From the NCBI RefSeq assembly GCF_001373415.1, contig NZ_CDSE01000006.1:1-64000 (forward strand): DNA of 64,000 nt, given 5' to 3'. The position numbers and the translations under genes were made by a program. Positions 9,661-18,780 of the stretch are shown here, one piece after another. The notes below the pieces were generated by a model. The model made no database searches. It saw only the letters and a program-made list of their open reading frames with translations, and had not been told where the DNA came from. How positions within the stretch are numbered: position 1 is the first letter of the stretch; every line of letters begins with the position of its first letter. Source of the DNA: Paenibacillus dakarensis (GTDB lineage Bacteria > Bacillota > Bacilli > Paenibacillales > Paenibacillaceae).

Positions 9661-9823
9661 GTTCCTCTCTTTTGTTATAACTGCAGGGCCTTCACAAGGC
9701 AGCTATTTACTAATTACCCAAAAGGGAAGAGGTGGAACTTTCTAGATACCAAGTTATTTTGATATCCTAAAATATCCCATATTGTGCTACACTGGAAAGA
9801 AAAAAAGATAGGGAGGCGTTTAT

Positions 9824-10564
9824 TTGCTCGGACGAAGCGGAAATCCAACACTGAATGAAGAAACATTTGAAAGAAGCAGGAATTATAGCGACCAAGAGCT
9901 GATGACGATTGGCGGAACGGTGAATAAATCGTTCATGCTGCTGGCACTGCTGATTGGAGCGGCTGTTGTTTCCTGGGTTATGTTTTTTAACGGTTACAAT
10001 GTGTATCCGTTTATCATCGGCGGGGCGATTACGGGCCTGATTCTTGCACTCATCATCAACTTTGCCCAGAGAACAGCACCTTTTCTGGCACCGATCTACG
10101 CGGTGGTCGAGGGATTGCTGCTCGGAGCCCTATCTGCGAATTATGAATCCTTGTATTATGGCATTACCATGCAAGCGGCCTTATTAACGATGTGTATATT
10201 CCTGGGCATGCTGATCGCGTATAAGCTAGGTTTGGTTAAAGCGACTGCAGGCTTCAAGAAAGGTGTCATCGCGGCTACGATTGGCGTGATGCTTGTGTAT
10301 CTGCTCAGCATGGTGCTTAGATTGTTTGGTGTAGCAGTTCCTTTCCTGCATGAAAGCACTACGATCGGAATTGGAATTTCAATCGTGATCATCATCATCG
10401 CGGCGCTGAACTTTGTACTCGACTTTGACTTTATCGAACAAGGCGCTCGCAGCGGAGCACCGAAGTATATGGAGTGGTACGGCTCCTTCGGCCTGCTGGT
10501 TACACTCGTATGGTTATATCTCGAAATTATCCGTTTGCTTGCCAAGCTGGCAAGCCGGGATTAA
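9824..10564 (+). CDS. Bax inhibitor-1/YccA family membrane protein
   Basis: Seven-helix membrane protein of the BI-1-like family, in the branch with an N-terminal cytosolic tail (SGNPTLNEETFERS) common in actinobacteria and Firmicutes. Hydrophobic segments follow from residue 38 to the end. Members of the wider family can act as pH-dependent calcium leak channels; the role here is unknown. Start is TTG at 9824 with GGGAGG eight bases upstream. Monocistronic, followed by a terminator. Confidence 0.88.
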   Translation: MLGRSGNPTLNEETFERSRNYSDQELMTIGGTVNKSFMLLALLIGAAVVSWVMFFNGYNVYPFIIGGAITGLILALIINFAQRTAPFLAPIYAVVEGLLLGALSANYESLYYGITMQAALLTMCIFLGMLIAYKLGLVKATAGFKKGVIAATIGVMLVYLLSMVLRLFGVAVPFLHESTTIGIGISIVIIIIAALNFVLDFDFIEQGARSGAPKYMEWYGSFGLLVTLVWLYLEIIRLLAKLASRD

Positions 10565-10587
10565 TGGAATAGAACGCATTACAATCT

Positions 10588-10629
10588 GAATCGCTGACCG
10601 GGGATATCCCAGGTCAGCGATTCTTTTTG
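10588..10629 (+). terminator. Rho-independent terminator after the BI-1-like gene
   Basis: Perfect stem AATCGCTGACC/GGTCAGCGATT followed by CTTTTT. Confidence 0.92.
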
Positions 10630-10778
10630 TTAAATGGCAGGCTGCTCATCCATGTATCATGAATTGAATAATAAATTTTCCTGGGAAAACCCTATAAAGA
10701 TTCAAACTTGTGTTTATATAGAGTAGAGTAGTTAAGATTAGTTAAGAATAACCAACTTGCCTGAAGAAGGAGATTACC

Positions 10779-12254
10779 GTGACAGATCATAAACCAAAGA
10801 TAGATGCAGGATGGAATTTTGACAACAGCTATGCAGAGCTGCCGGACCTTATGTATACAAGACAGGAGCCCGTTCCTGTACGAAGCCCCCGGATTATTGC
10901 ATTCAACCGTCCACTGGCTGAGTCGCTTGGGCTGAATGTGGAGGCGCTGCAGACGGATGAGGGAGCAGCGGTATTTGCCGGCAACAAGATTCCGCCGGGA
11001 GCTGATCCCTTGGCTCAGGCTTATGCCGGTCATCAGTTTGGTCACTTTACGATGCTTGGGGATGGGCGCGCAGTTCTGCTTGGCGAGCAGATCACGCCTA
11101 AGGGCAAGCGTATGGATGTGCAGCTCAAGGGATCTGGCCGCACTCCGTATTCGCGCGGGGGCGATGGCCGGGCGGCGATCGGCCCGATGCTGCGTGAATA
11201 TATTATCAGCGAAGCGATGCATGCCCTTGGCATTCCCACGACCCGAAGTCTGGCTGTAGTCACCACGGGCCAGCCGGTCACCCGTGAGAGAGAACTGCAG
11301 GGCGCAGTTCTGGTTCGCGTGGCATCGAGTCATCTGCGTGTCGGCACGTTTCAGTATGCCAGAGGTGCGGGCTCGACCGATAATCTTCGTACATTAGCGG
11401 ATTACACACTGCACAGACATTATCCGGAGGCACGCCCTGGTGAAGACGGGAACCGGTATCTGTTATTACTGCAGGAAGTGATTAAACGTCAAGCGGCTCT
11501 GATTGCCAAGTGGCAGCTTGTCGGATTTATTCATGGGGTTATGAACACGGATAATATGACCCTCAGCGGCGAAACCATCGACTACGGGCCATGTGCCTTT
11601 ATGGATGCATTTGATCCCGCGACGGTATTCAGTTCGATTGATTCCCAGGGCCGTTATGCCTACGGCAACCAGCCTTATATTGCAGCGTGGAATCTTACAC
11701 GGTTGGCAGAAGCACTCCTGCCGCTATTCCACGAGGATGAGGAAGAGGCTGTTAAGCTGGCAGAGGATGCGCTTGCGCAGTTTTCGGGGCTGTTTCACAA
11801 TTACTGGCTTGCAGGAATGCGGGCCAAGCTGGGACTCTTTCAAGAAGAGGAGCAGGATGAAGTGCTGATTAGAGAACTCCTTGAAATCATGCAGAAACAA
11901 GGTGCAGACTTTACGAACACATTCCGTGCATTAACGCTTAATCAGCCGGAGCGAACGGCACTGGTTGGTACCGCTGAATTCGATTCATGGTATGCGCAGT
12001 GGCAGGAGAGACTCGGCCGGCAGCAGGAAACCGAGAAGGAAGCCAAAGAGCTGATGCGCACCAGCAATCCTGCCGTTATTCCTCGTAACCACCGTGTAGA
12101 GGAAGCGCTCGAAGCAGCAGAGCAAGGAGACTTCAGCGTGATGGAGCGTCTTCTCGGCGTCCTTGCGAAGCCTTATGCGTACTCGCCTGAACAGGAGGAG
12201 TATGCTTCCGTACCTGAGCAGTCCTGTGCTTACCGTACCTACTGTGGAACCTGA
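10779..12254 (+). CDS. selO: SelO family protein adenylyltransferase (YdiU/UPF0061)
   Basis: Pseudokinase-fold enzyme that transfers AMP from ATP to Ser, Thr or Tyr of target proteins (established for SelO). Family signatures: YAGHQFGHF and [11 protein letters not shown] near residues 82-105, [16 protein letters not shown] near 110-130, MNTDNM near 250 and DYGPCAFMD near 268. Length of 491 aa is complete. Start is GTG at 10779 with GAAGGAGAT. The C-terminus ends with two Cys (SCAYRTYC), in line with the redox-active C-terminal Cys or Sec of this family. Confidence 0.95.
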   Translation: MTDHKPKIDAGWNFDNSYAELPDLMYTRQEPVPVRSPRIIAFNRPLAESLGLNVEALQTDEGAAVFAGNKIPPGADPLAQAYAGHQFGHFTMLGDGRAVLLGEQITPKGKRMDVQLKGSGRTPYSRGGDGRAAIGPMLREYIISEAMHALGIPTTRSLAVVTTGQPVTRERELQGAVLVRVASSHLRVGTFQYARGAGSTDNLRTLADYTLHRHYPEARPGEDGNRYLLLLQEVIKRQAALIAKWQLVGFIHGVMNTDNMTLSGETIDYGPCAFMDAFDPATVFSSIDSQGRYAYGNQPYIAAWNLTRLAEALLPLFHEDEEEAVKLAEDALAQFSGLFHNYWLAGMRAKLGLFQEEEQDEVLIRELLEIMQKQGADFTNTFRALTLNQPERTALVGTAEFDSWYAQWQERLGRQQETEKEAKELMRTSNPAVIPRNHRVEEALEAAEQGDFSVMERLLGVLAKPYAYSPEQEEYASVPEQSCAYRTYCGT

Positions 12255-12301
12255 GTTAAACCGGATAAGATAAAGAGAATGGGGAGCACAAAATATAGTA
12301 A

Positions 12302-12330
12302 AAGCAGGTGCATGTCATGCACCTGCTTCT
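12302..12330. terminator. Bidirectional terminator between selO and the AHSA1 gene
   Basis: Near-perfect palindrome AAGCAGGTGCATG/CATGCACCTGCTT; T-rich on the plus side, and the minus side is followed by TTTTACT. Confidence 0.8.
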
Positions 12331-12343
12331 TTGATTCCAGATC

Positions 12344-12766
12344 TTAGCCCTCTACATACGCGACCAGATTCTGGTTAATGATGCTTTCCCATCCGCCGTT
12401 CATTACTTCCCGAATGACAGCATGGGGCTGTCCGAACTCTGTCATTTTTGAGGCATCCCAGCCGGAGTGAATCAGTGTAAACTCGGTTTTCTCACGATCA
12501 AGTTCCTTCAATTCAAATGCAAGATGCCAGTCTTTCCCCCAATGAAACCCAAGGCGGTGCGGAGGTTCGACTTCAGTTACTTTACAAGGTGAATCTCCGA
12601 ATTGGCCTGCATGGAGTATGAATTCCTGACCGGCCGCAGGTTCAAGCGTGCTCTCCATCCACCAGGCGGCAAGGCCTTCAGCGGTTGAGACAGCCTTCCA
12701 TACTTTTTCGATCGGAGCTTGAATAACAACCGTTTTACGGATTTCAGGTATGTTTTGAGTTGGCAT
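12344..12766 (-). CDS. AHSA1/SRPBCC domain protein
   Basis: Small START-like hydrophobic-ligand-binding fold of the AHSA1 family. The N-terminus (TVVIQAPIEKVWKAVST) with AAWWMES and the C-terminal helix ending SIINQNLV are typical. Length of 140 aa is normal. Such proteins are often partnered with ArsR repressors, but none is adjacent here. Start ATG at 12766 follows AGGTTTATTGAT (GGAGG slightly further upstream). Ligand unknown. Confidence 0.87.
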   Translation of the reverse strand: MPTQNIPEIRKTVVIQAPIEKVWKAVSTAEGLAAWWMESTLEPAAGQEFILHAGQFGDSPCKVTEVEPPHRLGFHWGKDWHLAFELKELDREKTEFTLIHSGWDASKMTEFGQPHAVIREVMNGGWESIINQNLVAYVEG

Positions 12767-12973
12767 ATCAATAAACCTCCATAAGTGAAATCAAACACAA
12801 ATGTGTCTTGATTGATAATAGCATGCCCCGGATCATGTATAAACCATAACTGACCGAGGAATCTTAGATTGAAAATATAATGTATCCAGTACAGTTAGGA
12901 ATGAGATAGTTAATAGATCGGTTTGCATGAGCATGGTAACATATTTTGATCTCAACAATGAATGGAGTTAATT

Positions 12974-13318
12974 ATGATGTCTAATTTACCTAATTGTCCA
13001 AAATGTAATTCCGAATATACGTATGAGGATAGAAATCTGCTGGTATGCCCGGAGTGCGGGCATGAATGGAATCCTGCTGAAGAACAAGAAGCGAATGAAG
13101 GCACCAAAGTGATTAAGGACGCGAATGGAAATGTGCTGCAAGACGGCGATTCTGTCACGATCATCAAGGACCTGAAAGTGAAAGGAAGCTCATCCGTTCT
13201 GAAGATCGGAACCAAAGTGAAGAATATTCGGCTTGTCGAAGGTGATCATGATATTGATTGCAAGATTGATGGATTTGGAGCCATGAAATTGAAATCCGAA
13301 TTTGTTAAGAAGATATAG
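12974..13318 (+). CDS. YjdM/PhnA-like zinc-ribbon protein
   Basis: Small protein of the YjdM family (once called PhnA, alkylphosphonate utilisation). It has an N-terminal zinc ribbon with two CxxC pairs (CPKC and CPEC) in its first 25 residues, then a beta-barrel domain beginning [14 protein letters not shown]. The ATG at 12974 is chosen because GGAG lies six bases upstream; the ATG at 12962 overlaps that site. Despite the old name no phosphonate genes are nearby. Function unknown. Confidence 0.88.
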   Translation: MMSNLPNCPKCNSEYTYEDRNLLVCPECGHEWNPAEEQEANEGTKVIKDANGNVLQDGDSVTIIKDLKVKGSSSVLKIGTKVKNIRLVEGDHDIDCKIDGFGAMKLKSEFVKKI

Positions 13319-13407
13319 TTTCGTCTTGATTGGGACTTGATATTTGTCATCCTGCCCCCCAGAATAGAAAGAATAGAGGTAAATACAGGGAGCGGGAGGC
13401 TGTAAAG

Positions 13408-14205
13408 ATGGACGATGTAATTGCACGAAATAATGTAAAAGTGATCGGAGAAGGACAGAAGACGATAGTTTTTGCTCATGGATTTGGCTGCGATCAGAGC
13501 ATGTGGCATTACATCGTCCCTTCTTTTAAAGAGAAGTATCAGGTGGTGCTCTTTGATTATGTAGGTTCAGGCAGCTCAGATATAGCTTCATATCAATCAG
13601 AGAAGTATAGATCCCTTCACGGCTACGTGCAGGATGTTTTGGATGTTATTGAGGCGCTGAAGCTGCGAGATATTATTTTTATCGGACATTCGGTCAGCTC
13701 CATGATTGGAATGCTGGCATCTATAAAGCACCCGGAGTATTTTGATAAATTGATTATGATCGCACCTTCGCCGCGTTATTTAAATGAGGGTGATCATTAC
13801 CTCGGCGGGTTTGAATTAAGCGATATTCAAGAGCTGATGAATATGATGGAAATGAATTTTGCAGGCTGGGCGGGGTACCTGGCACCGATTGCGATGAACC
13901 ACCCTGATGTCCCGGCATTAACGGAACAACTGGAGCAGAGTTTTCTATCTGCAGATCCGGTTATCGCCAGGGAGTTTGCCGAAGCAACATTCCTGTCGGA
14001 TCATCGGAGCGACCTGTCCAGATCCTCGGTGCCTGTCCTGATCCTGCAGTGCTCGGATGACAGCATCGTACCGCTTCAGGTGGGTGAGTATTTACACAGG
14101 CACTTGCAGAACAGTACACTTCGGTTGATGGAGGCTAAAGGGCATTATCCCCAGATCAGTCACCCGGGAGAAACGATTGCTTTGATACAGGAGTATCTTC
14201 GATAA
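13408..14205 (+). CDS. RsbQ-like alpha/beta hydrolase
   Basis: 265-aa hydrolase closely matching the RsbQ layout (Bacillus RsbQ is about the same size). Oxyanion loop HGFGCDQSMW at residues 24-33, nucleophile Ser95 in GHSVS, likely Asp near 217 (CSDDSIVP) and His near 245 (GHYPQ). In B. subtilis, RsbQ works with the PAS domain of RsbP to relay energy stress. Here the following gene, 42 bp downstream, has an N-terminal PAS domain and a GGEEF output, so the hydrolase probably makes or delivers a ligand for that PAS domain. Start ATG at 13408 follows GGGAGG; the frame upstream of it is non-coding. Confidence 0.88.
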   Translation: MDDVIARNNVKVIGEGQKTIVFAHGFGCDQSMWHYIVPSFKEKYQVVLFDYVGSGSSDIASYQSEKYRSLHGYVQDVLDVIEALKLRDIIFIGHSVSSMIGMLASIKHPEYFDKLIMIAPSPRYLNEGDHYLGGFELSDIQELMNMMEMNFAGWAGYLAPIAMNHPDVPALTEQLEQSFLSADPVIAREFAEATFLSDHRSDLSRSSVPVLILQCSDDSIVPLQVGEYLHRHLQNSTLRLMEAKGHYPQISHPGETIALIQEYLR

Positions 14206-14247
14206 ATAGAATCTGATTATGATTGGATCGAAAGGATATATGAGATA

Positions 14248-15258
14248 ATGAATGATCGTTTGAATTTTATTCCCTGCGGATATGTCTCCATTTCTCAGAC
14301 CGGAATGGTTACCGAGGTGAACCATACTTTTCTGGAATGGATGGGGTATACGGAGGAAGACCTGGTGCAGAGGCATTTTGAATCAATCATGTCCCCGGCG
14401 AACAAACTTATCTTTCATACACATTTTTATCCATATATTCGTTTAAACGGACATGTAGAAGAGTTATTTTTAAGCTTGAAGGACAGCACCGGCCAGTTGA
14501 TTCCGTTCATCTTGAACGGCAGACGGTTCGAGATCGATGGTGTGGAGGTCATTGACTGCATCCTGGTACAGATGGGCAAACGTATTGATTATGAACGGGA
14601 GCTTTGGGCTGCCAAGAACCAGATCGAAAAGGCGTACCTGGAGCAGGAACAGGCTCTTGCAAAGCTGAAAAATATTCATATGGAGATTGAGAAGAAGCAG
14701 GCCGAGCTTGTGGAGTACAATGCGACTCTGAAGGAGCTGTCTGTTACGGATAAACTGACGGGACTTAAGAATAGAAGGTTTTTTCAAGAACGGCTGGAGG
14801 GATGCATTGCGCGGCATAGCAAGACAGGCCAGCTCTTTTCTGTCCTTATCATCGATATTGATCACTTCAAAAAAGTAAATGACACCTTTGGCCATCAAGC
14901 CGGAGATGACGTTCTGAAGCAGCTGGCAGATACGCTCACCGAGCATTCTCATGACAAAGATACAATAGCCCGGCTGGGCGGCGAGGAGTTCGTAATCATC
15001 CTGCCAGGCACAGATGCGCATACAGCCAAGTCAAAAGCTGAAGCGCTGCGGTTTGTTGTGGAACATGCTGAATGGAGGATTGTTCATATTACAGTCAGCA
15101 TAGGAGTCGCAACGATGACATTAGAAGACTCGGACCTTACCCTATTGAACAAGGCGGATCAAGCGCTCTATGTTTCGAAGGAGAACGGGAGAAACCGGGT
15201 AACACATTATGAGGATATAAGCAATCTGCACCCTCAGCTTTATATGCTGGACAAATAG
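14248..15258 (+). CDS. PAS-GGEEF diguanylate cyclase
   Basis: Likely makes c-di-GMP from two GTP. Domains: PAS at about residues 1-115 (CGYVSISQTGMVTEVN onward), a coiled coil at about 116-165 rich in Glu, Lys and Leu, then a GGDEF domain starting DKLTGLKNRRFF. The active-site signature is RLGGEEF near residue 243, so the enzyme should be active. The position of the inhibitory I-site (RxxD five residues before GGEEF) reads HDKD, so product inhibition through that site is probably lost. No transmembrane segment, so it senses inside the cell, probably with the RsbQ-like hydrolase encoded just upstream. Confidence 0.9.
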   Translation: MNDRLNFIPCGYVSISQTGMVTEVNHTFLEWMGYTEEDLVQRHFESIMSPANKLIFHTHFYPYIRLNGHVEELFLSLKDSTGQLIPFILNGRRFEIDGVEVIDCILVQMGKRIDYERELWAAKNQIEKAYLEQEQALAKLKNIHMEIEKKQAELVEYNATLKELSVTDKLTGLKNRRFFQERLEGCIARHSKTGQLFSVLIIDIDHFKKVNDTFGHQAGDDVLKQLADTLTEHSHDKDTIARLGGEEFVIILPGTDAHTAKSKAEALRFVVEHAEWRIVHITVSIGVATMTLEDSDLTLLNKADQALYVSKENGRNRVTHYEDISNLHPQLYMLDK

Positions 15259-15689
15259 GAGAGGGAGCGTCTCGAAAGTAGGTTTCTTGTGCTTTACGAG
15301 ACAGTTCACTCGAATGAACATGATACGAAAATTAAAGACATGGTGGTGTTAGGGAGGTTACCCCGGCACCGCCATGTCTTTGTTATGTCTATCGCCCCCG
15401 CTTCAAAAAGTGGCGGGCGAGCGAAAGCGTCCAGGGACACCAGGCTCATCTTCACAGGCTTTACCAAAGAGTAGTTACGCATTAAAAGGCCAGCCAGAAT
15501 ATTCTGGTTGGCCGTTCTATAGGTGTACTACTATGGCAGCAGCCGGGAGAAAGCTGGAGGTTTAGGGACTCTGCTCCTTTAAAGGAACCGTCTGCTCACT
15601 GCCCTCCAATATGCATGTTTCTTTGTGTTTTCTGTTTTTGAATGGATACGCAGCGCCTAATAGCGATAAAAAGAGATCATTTCTCCTGA
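15259..15689. other. Gene-free stretch with several hairpins
   Basis: About 430 bp without a convincing gene. It holds a hairpin at 15334-15381 (AAAGACATGG.GGTG pairing with CACCGCCATGTCTTT), a GC-rich hairpin around 15392-15422, and a GGCCAGCCAGAA/TTCTGGTTGGCC hairpin at 15487-15512. The first and last look like terminators for the cyclase gene on the plus strand and for the small minus-strand gene ending at 15690. Short frames inside lack ribosome sites. Confidence 0.5.
15334..15385 (+). terminator. Probable terminator after the diguanylate cyclase gene
   Basis: Inverted repeat of 15 bp with one mismatch around a 17-base loop, followed by TTTGTTATGTCT. Confidence 0.55.
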
Positions 15690-15980
15690 TTAGAAACAAG
15701 TAAAAGCCTCAATGCTTGCTAAGCTAATACCGGAGAACACCCATCTGCTCCCTGTCCATCTGAAGCCGGCAACGGACGTGGGACCGACGAATGTAGGGAA
15801 GAACCAGAAGCCGAATCCGAATCTTGGCCATATAAAGGTGTTGCGGAACAGGCAGCCCCGAATTGCACCAGGATCAACGGCCAAGGGAGAAACAAGGGGC
15901 TTTGGGGGAGGGACCTGCGGGGGCGGAGAGGTAGGTCCCTGCTGCTGTCCCTGAGGTCCAAACGGCGGCATAAAAGCCAT
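15690..15980 (-). CDS. Small Pro-rich protein with conserved aromatic C-terminus
   Basis: Not assigned to a named family. The N-terminal 35 residues are Pro/Gln/Gly rich (PPFGPQGQQQGP). The C-terminal part begins AIRGCLFRNTF and is packed with Trp and Phe (GFWFFPTFVG, GFRWTGSRWVF) and ends EAFTCF, with two Cys. This domain type is common in spore-forming Bacillales next to a short Sm-like protein, as here (16076-16390). Start ATG at 15980 follows AAGGAGTG. A sporulation or surface role is a guess. Confidence 0.72.
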   Translation of the reverse strand: MAFMPPFGPQGQQQGPTSPPPQVPPPKPLVSPLAVDPGAIRGCLFRNTFIWPRFGFGFWFFPTFVGPTSVAGFRWTGSRWVFSGISLASIEAFTCF

Positions 15981-16075
15981 GAGAAGATCACTCCTTGAAG
16001 TTGGTTGTAAACGTCATTTGTTGCAAAACACTTTGGATAGTAAGGATTTAAGCGGTGAGCAGGCAGTCGTTGATT

Positions 16076-16390
16076 CTAAAGATAGAGCAGGGTAATTACG
16101 AGAAGCTCATAGAGAACAAGGGGAAGAATCACACTGGAGAACGGCGATAAAGCGCGTTGCCCGCTTGTTGCTTGCAGTCTCAGGTAGAGGATGCCCCGAT
16201 CGCAATGCATTATCATACCCTCGAAGGTTTCCCCATCAAGCGTTTCGACGCGAACATGTTGATTTCTATGCTGATTGCATAGATTGTGGATGTGATCTCT
16301 ATTCGACTTCAAGGTTTGCGGATGATCGGGACGGGCTTGATACAAGAGCTGCTCTTGATGGCCATAGCCCTGTTGCTGAATACTCATCAT
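16076..16390 (-). CDS. Small Sm-like-fold protein with hydrophobic C-terminus
   Basis: Unnamed 104-aa protein. The middle (QHVRVETLDGETFEGMIMHCDRG and LYLRL, about residues 43-72) has the look of an Sm/LSM-like beta strand set; the C-terminus (SVILPLVLYELLVITLLYL) is hydrophobic and could anchor it in a membrane. The start is one of two adjacent ATG codons after GGAGGACTAA. It sits 95 bp upstream of the Pro-rich protein gene on the same strand, so the two are probably co-transcribed and may work together. Confidence 0.72.
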   Translation of the reverse strand: MMSIQQQGYGHQEQLLYQARPDHPQTLKSNRDHIHNLCNQHRNQHVRVETLDGETFEGMIMHCDRGILYLRLQATSGQRALSPFSSVILPLVLYELLVITLLYL

Positions 16391-16583
16391 TTAGTCCTCC
16401 ATATCTCTGGGTAAAAATCTCTTACTGAATGGTCTGTTGCCTTACCATATGCAGAAGCCCATCTGAGTGTTCCTGAGATGAAGGATAGTGGAATTTGAGG
16501 CATTTTCCCTAAAAAGAGAGCTGCCCATAAGGTTATTCTGCTTCACGGGTCATGGACCTGTGTACTATTCCTTCCATACGAAA

Positions 16584-16612
16584 AGCCGCCATCTCTGGAA
16601 AGCATGGCGGCT
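16584..16612 (-). terminator. Terminator after the hsp20 gene
   Basis: Stem AGCCGCCAT/ATGGCGGCT; on the minus strand it is followed by TTTTCG. Confidence 0.7.
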
Positions 16613-16626
16613 CGAATAAAAGCGTG

Positions 16627-17058
16627 TTATTTAATTTCAATGCGGCGTTTATCCGATTCTGTTGGGGTCAGCTTAGGCATTTCGATCTTAAGAACCCCGT
16701 TATCGAACTTAGCTTCGATCTCCTCTTCATTTACGTTAGGAAGATGATATTGGCGTACGCATGATCCGGAGATACGCTCGCGGCGGATATAAGAGCCTTC
16801 ATCATCCTTCTCGTCCTGCTCTTCTTCGCGGGACGCTTTGATAGTCAGCATATCATTATGATAATCGATCTCGATTTGTTTTTTATCGTAGCCTGGCAGA
16901 TCAACGGACAATTCATACTCTTTATCCGTTTCCTTAATATCCGACGAAAATAACTGATTGCCTCGTCTCGAAAAGATATCGAAATCATCCCAATCGAATA
17001 ACGACGGCCAATTGCTGGAGAGTTGATGTTCTTTCTTAGCTGCAGGAAACCATTTCAT
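16627..17058 (-). CDS. Hsp20/alpha-crystallin small heat shock protein
   Basis: ATP-independent holdase chaperone. The alpha-crystallin domain runs from about residue 42 (DIKETDKEYELSVDLPGYDKK) to the C-terminus, with the dimer strand GVLKIEMPK and an acidic loop EEEQDEKDDEGS. The usual IxI/V tail motif is weak (RRIEIK). The real start is the ATG at 17058, since GGAGGT lies seven bases before it and is itself inside the longer frame. No CIRCE operator is visible. Confidence 0.93.
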   Translation of the reverse strand: MKWFPAAKKEHQLSSNWPSLFDWDDFDIFSRRGNQLFSSDIKETDKEYELSVDLPGYDKKQIEIDYHNDMLTIKASREEEQDEKDDEGSYIRRERISGSCVRQYHLPNVNEEEIEAKFDNGVLKIEMPKLTPTESDKRRIEIK

Positions 17059-17197
17059 GATACATACCTCCATATTAAAAGTTATTTACAGAATATAATT
17101 ACCCTCCATATTTTCTTTTAAAAAATCCAAATACAGGATATATGAAAGGGCAGAAATGGCAGGAATGACTCGTATCCACAGCGTCTTTCGAGCAGCA

Positions 17198-17242
17198 AGA
17201 GAGGCCGCCCGGAAGATCCAAGATCTTGTGGGCGGCCTCTCT
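17198..17242. terminator. Strong hairpin between the NSS transporter and hsp20 genes
   Basis: Perfect 13-bp stem AGAGAGGCCGCCC/GGGCGGCCTCTCT. Probably ends transcription of the transporter gene on the minus strand, although the T tract is poor. Confidence 0.7.
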
Positions 17243-17251
17243 ATATTTTCG

Positions 17252-18604
17252 CTAAAATTTCAAAATGCCTGAGGTATGCAGCAGCACCAGCAATACGAGA
17301 ACAGGCGCTATATAACGAAGCGTGAACAGCCAAACCTTGAACCAGCCAGCCTTGAGACCAGCGGCATCGGCTGCACCCTTCCAGTAGTACCCGGCGAAAA
17401 TCGTTGTCACAAGTCCTCCGATAGGCAGCAGAATGTTGGAAGTAATGAAATCGACCCAATCAAAGAAGGACTTGCTTCCGATCGTGGTCAGGGAGTCTAT
17501 CATGCCGAACGAGAGGACGGATGGCAGACCGATGATTAGAAGCACCACACCGCATATAATAACAGCCTTCGTACGGCTGAAGCGCCAGCGTTCCATTACA
17601 TAGGCTACCGGGACCTCAAGCAGAGAGACTGCTGAAGTCAAAGCCGCAATGGCCAGCAGGATGAAGAACAAGCCTCCGAAGAATGAGCCTAAAGGCATTG
17701 CCGAGAATGCCGCCGGAAGGGCCACGAATACAAGGGACGGACCTGCATCCGGTGCGATGCCGAACGAGAAGGTGGTCGGGAATATAATAAGGCCTGCAAT
17801 GAGTGCATAAATAAGATCGCCGACACCGATAGCAACCGTTGCTGGTCCCAAGGATTGACGCTTATCTACATAGGCACCATAGGTAAGCAGGATACCCATG
17901 CCCAGCGACAGGGAGAAGAAGGCATGTCCCAATGCGACAAGTGCAGCCTCAGCAGACAGCTTAGAGAAATCAGGATTAAGGAAGAAGGATACACCTTCTC
18001 CTGCCCCGGGAAGTGTTACTGCCCGAATCATAAGAATGATAAGAAGGATAACGAGTCCGGGGATCAGCACTTTGTTGAATTTTTCAATTCCTCCGGAAAT
18101 CCCCTTGCCTACAACAAACATGGTAAGCGCGATCGCAGCCGTCTGCCATACCAAAGGCATATAGCCGCCGGTAAAGGCTGTAAACTGACTGCCGAAATCG
18201 GCGTTAGTGAACAGTTTTCCAGTGAAGGACTGAACCGCATAGTGAAGTGTCCAGCCCGCGATGATGGTGTATATGGACAAAATGATAAAAGGAGTAATGA
18301 CTTGAAGTAATCCAAATGGTGCAAATGCAGTAGGCCCGCCGGCTTTCACATAGGAGGTAGCGGCGCTGCCACGGCCAGCACGGCCAATCGCAAGCTCAGC
18401 CAGTAGTACGGGCAGACCGATAATAATCAGGCAGATGATAAATAGCAGGAAGAAGGCGGCTCCTCCATGCTCTCCGGTTATGTACGGGAACTTCCACATA
18501 TTTCCCAGTCCGACAGAGCTGCCGATAGCAGCGAGAATGAAGCCCGTTGAAGAAAAACGATCGTTTTTACGGGGTGCTGATGATTTCCCTGGTTGCAAGC
18601 TCAT
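17252..18604 (-). CDS. Sodium-dependent NSS family transporter
   Basis: Neurotransmitter:sodium symporter family (LeuT fold), probably importing an amino acid with Na+. The N-terminal signature AAIGSSVGLGNMWKFPY (TM1, Na+ and substrate site) is at residues 26-42, then GGAAFF and the GLPVLLAELAIGR motif. About eleven membrane segments in 450 aa, typical for bacterial members. Start ATG at 18604 follows GGGGGAATAATT. Monocistronic. Substrate not deducible. Confidence 0.93.
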   Translation of the reverse strand: MSLQPGKSSAPRKNDRFSSTGFILAAIGSSVGLGNMWKFPYITGEHGGAAFFLLFIICLIIIGLPVLLAELAIGRAGRGSAATSYVKAGGPTAFAPFGLLQVITPFIILSIYTIIAGWTLHYAVQSFTGKLFTNADFGSQFTAFTGGYMPLVWQTAAIALTMFVVGKGISGGIEKFNKVLIPGLVILLIILMIRAVTLPGAGEGVSFFLNPDFSKLSAEAALVALGHAFFSLSLGMGILLTYGAYVDKRQSLGPATVAIGVGDLIYALIAGLIIFPTTFSFGIAPDAGPSLVFVALPAAFSAMPLGSFFGGLFFILLAIAALTSAVSLLEVPVAYVMERWRFSRTKAVIICGVVLLIIGLPSVLSFGMIDSLTTIGSKSFFDWVDFITSNILLPIGGLVTTIFAGYYWKGAADAAGLKAGWFKVWLFTLRYIAPVLVLLVLLHTSGILKF

Positions 18605-18780
18605 AATTATTCCCCCAGTCGTATGAGTATAAATTATTCTTTATATTCTAACTCTAAATTCTATAAGATGGATAGAAATATTGATTTATAATTATTACCA
18701 TATATAGAAGGGGATGTTTGATAGAATGCATGAAATCAACGTTGATCATACGACGGGTGCAGCACACAAGGCAAGCTGGA

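Noticed and set aside
15387..15565. Small plus-strand genes at 15374-15565
   Set aside because: Overlap hairpins, lack ribosome sites and have unnatural composition.
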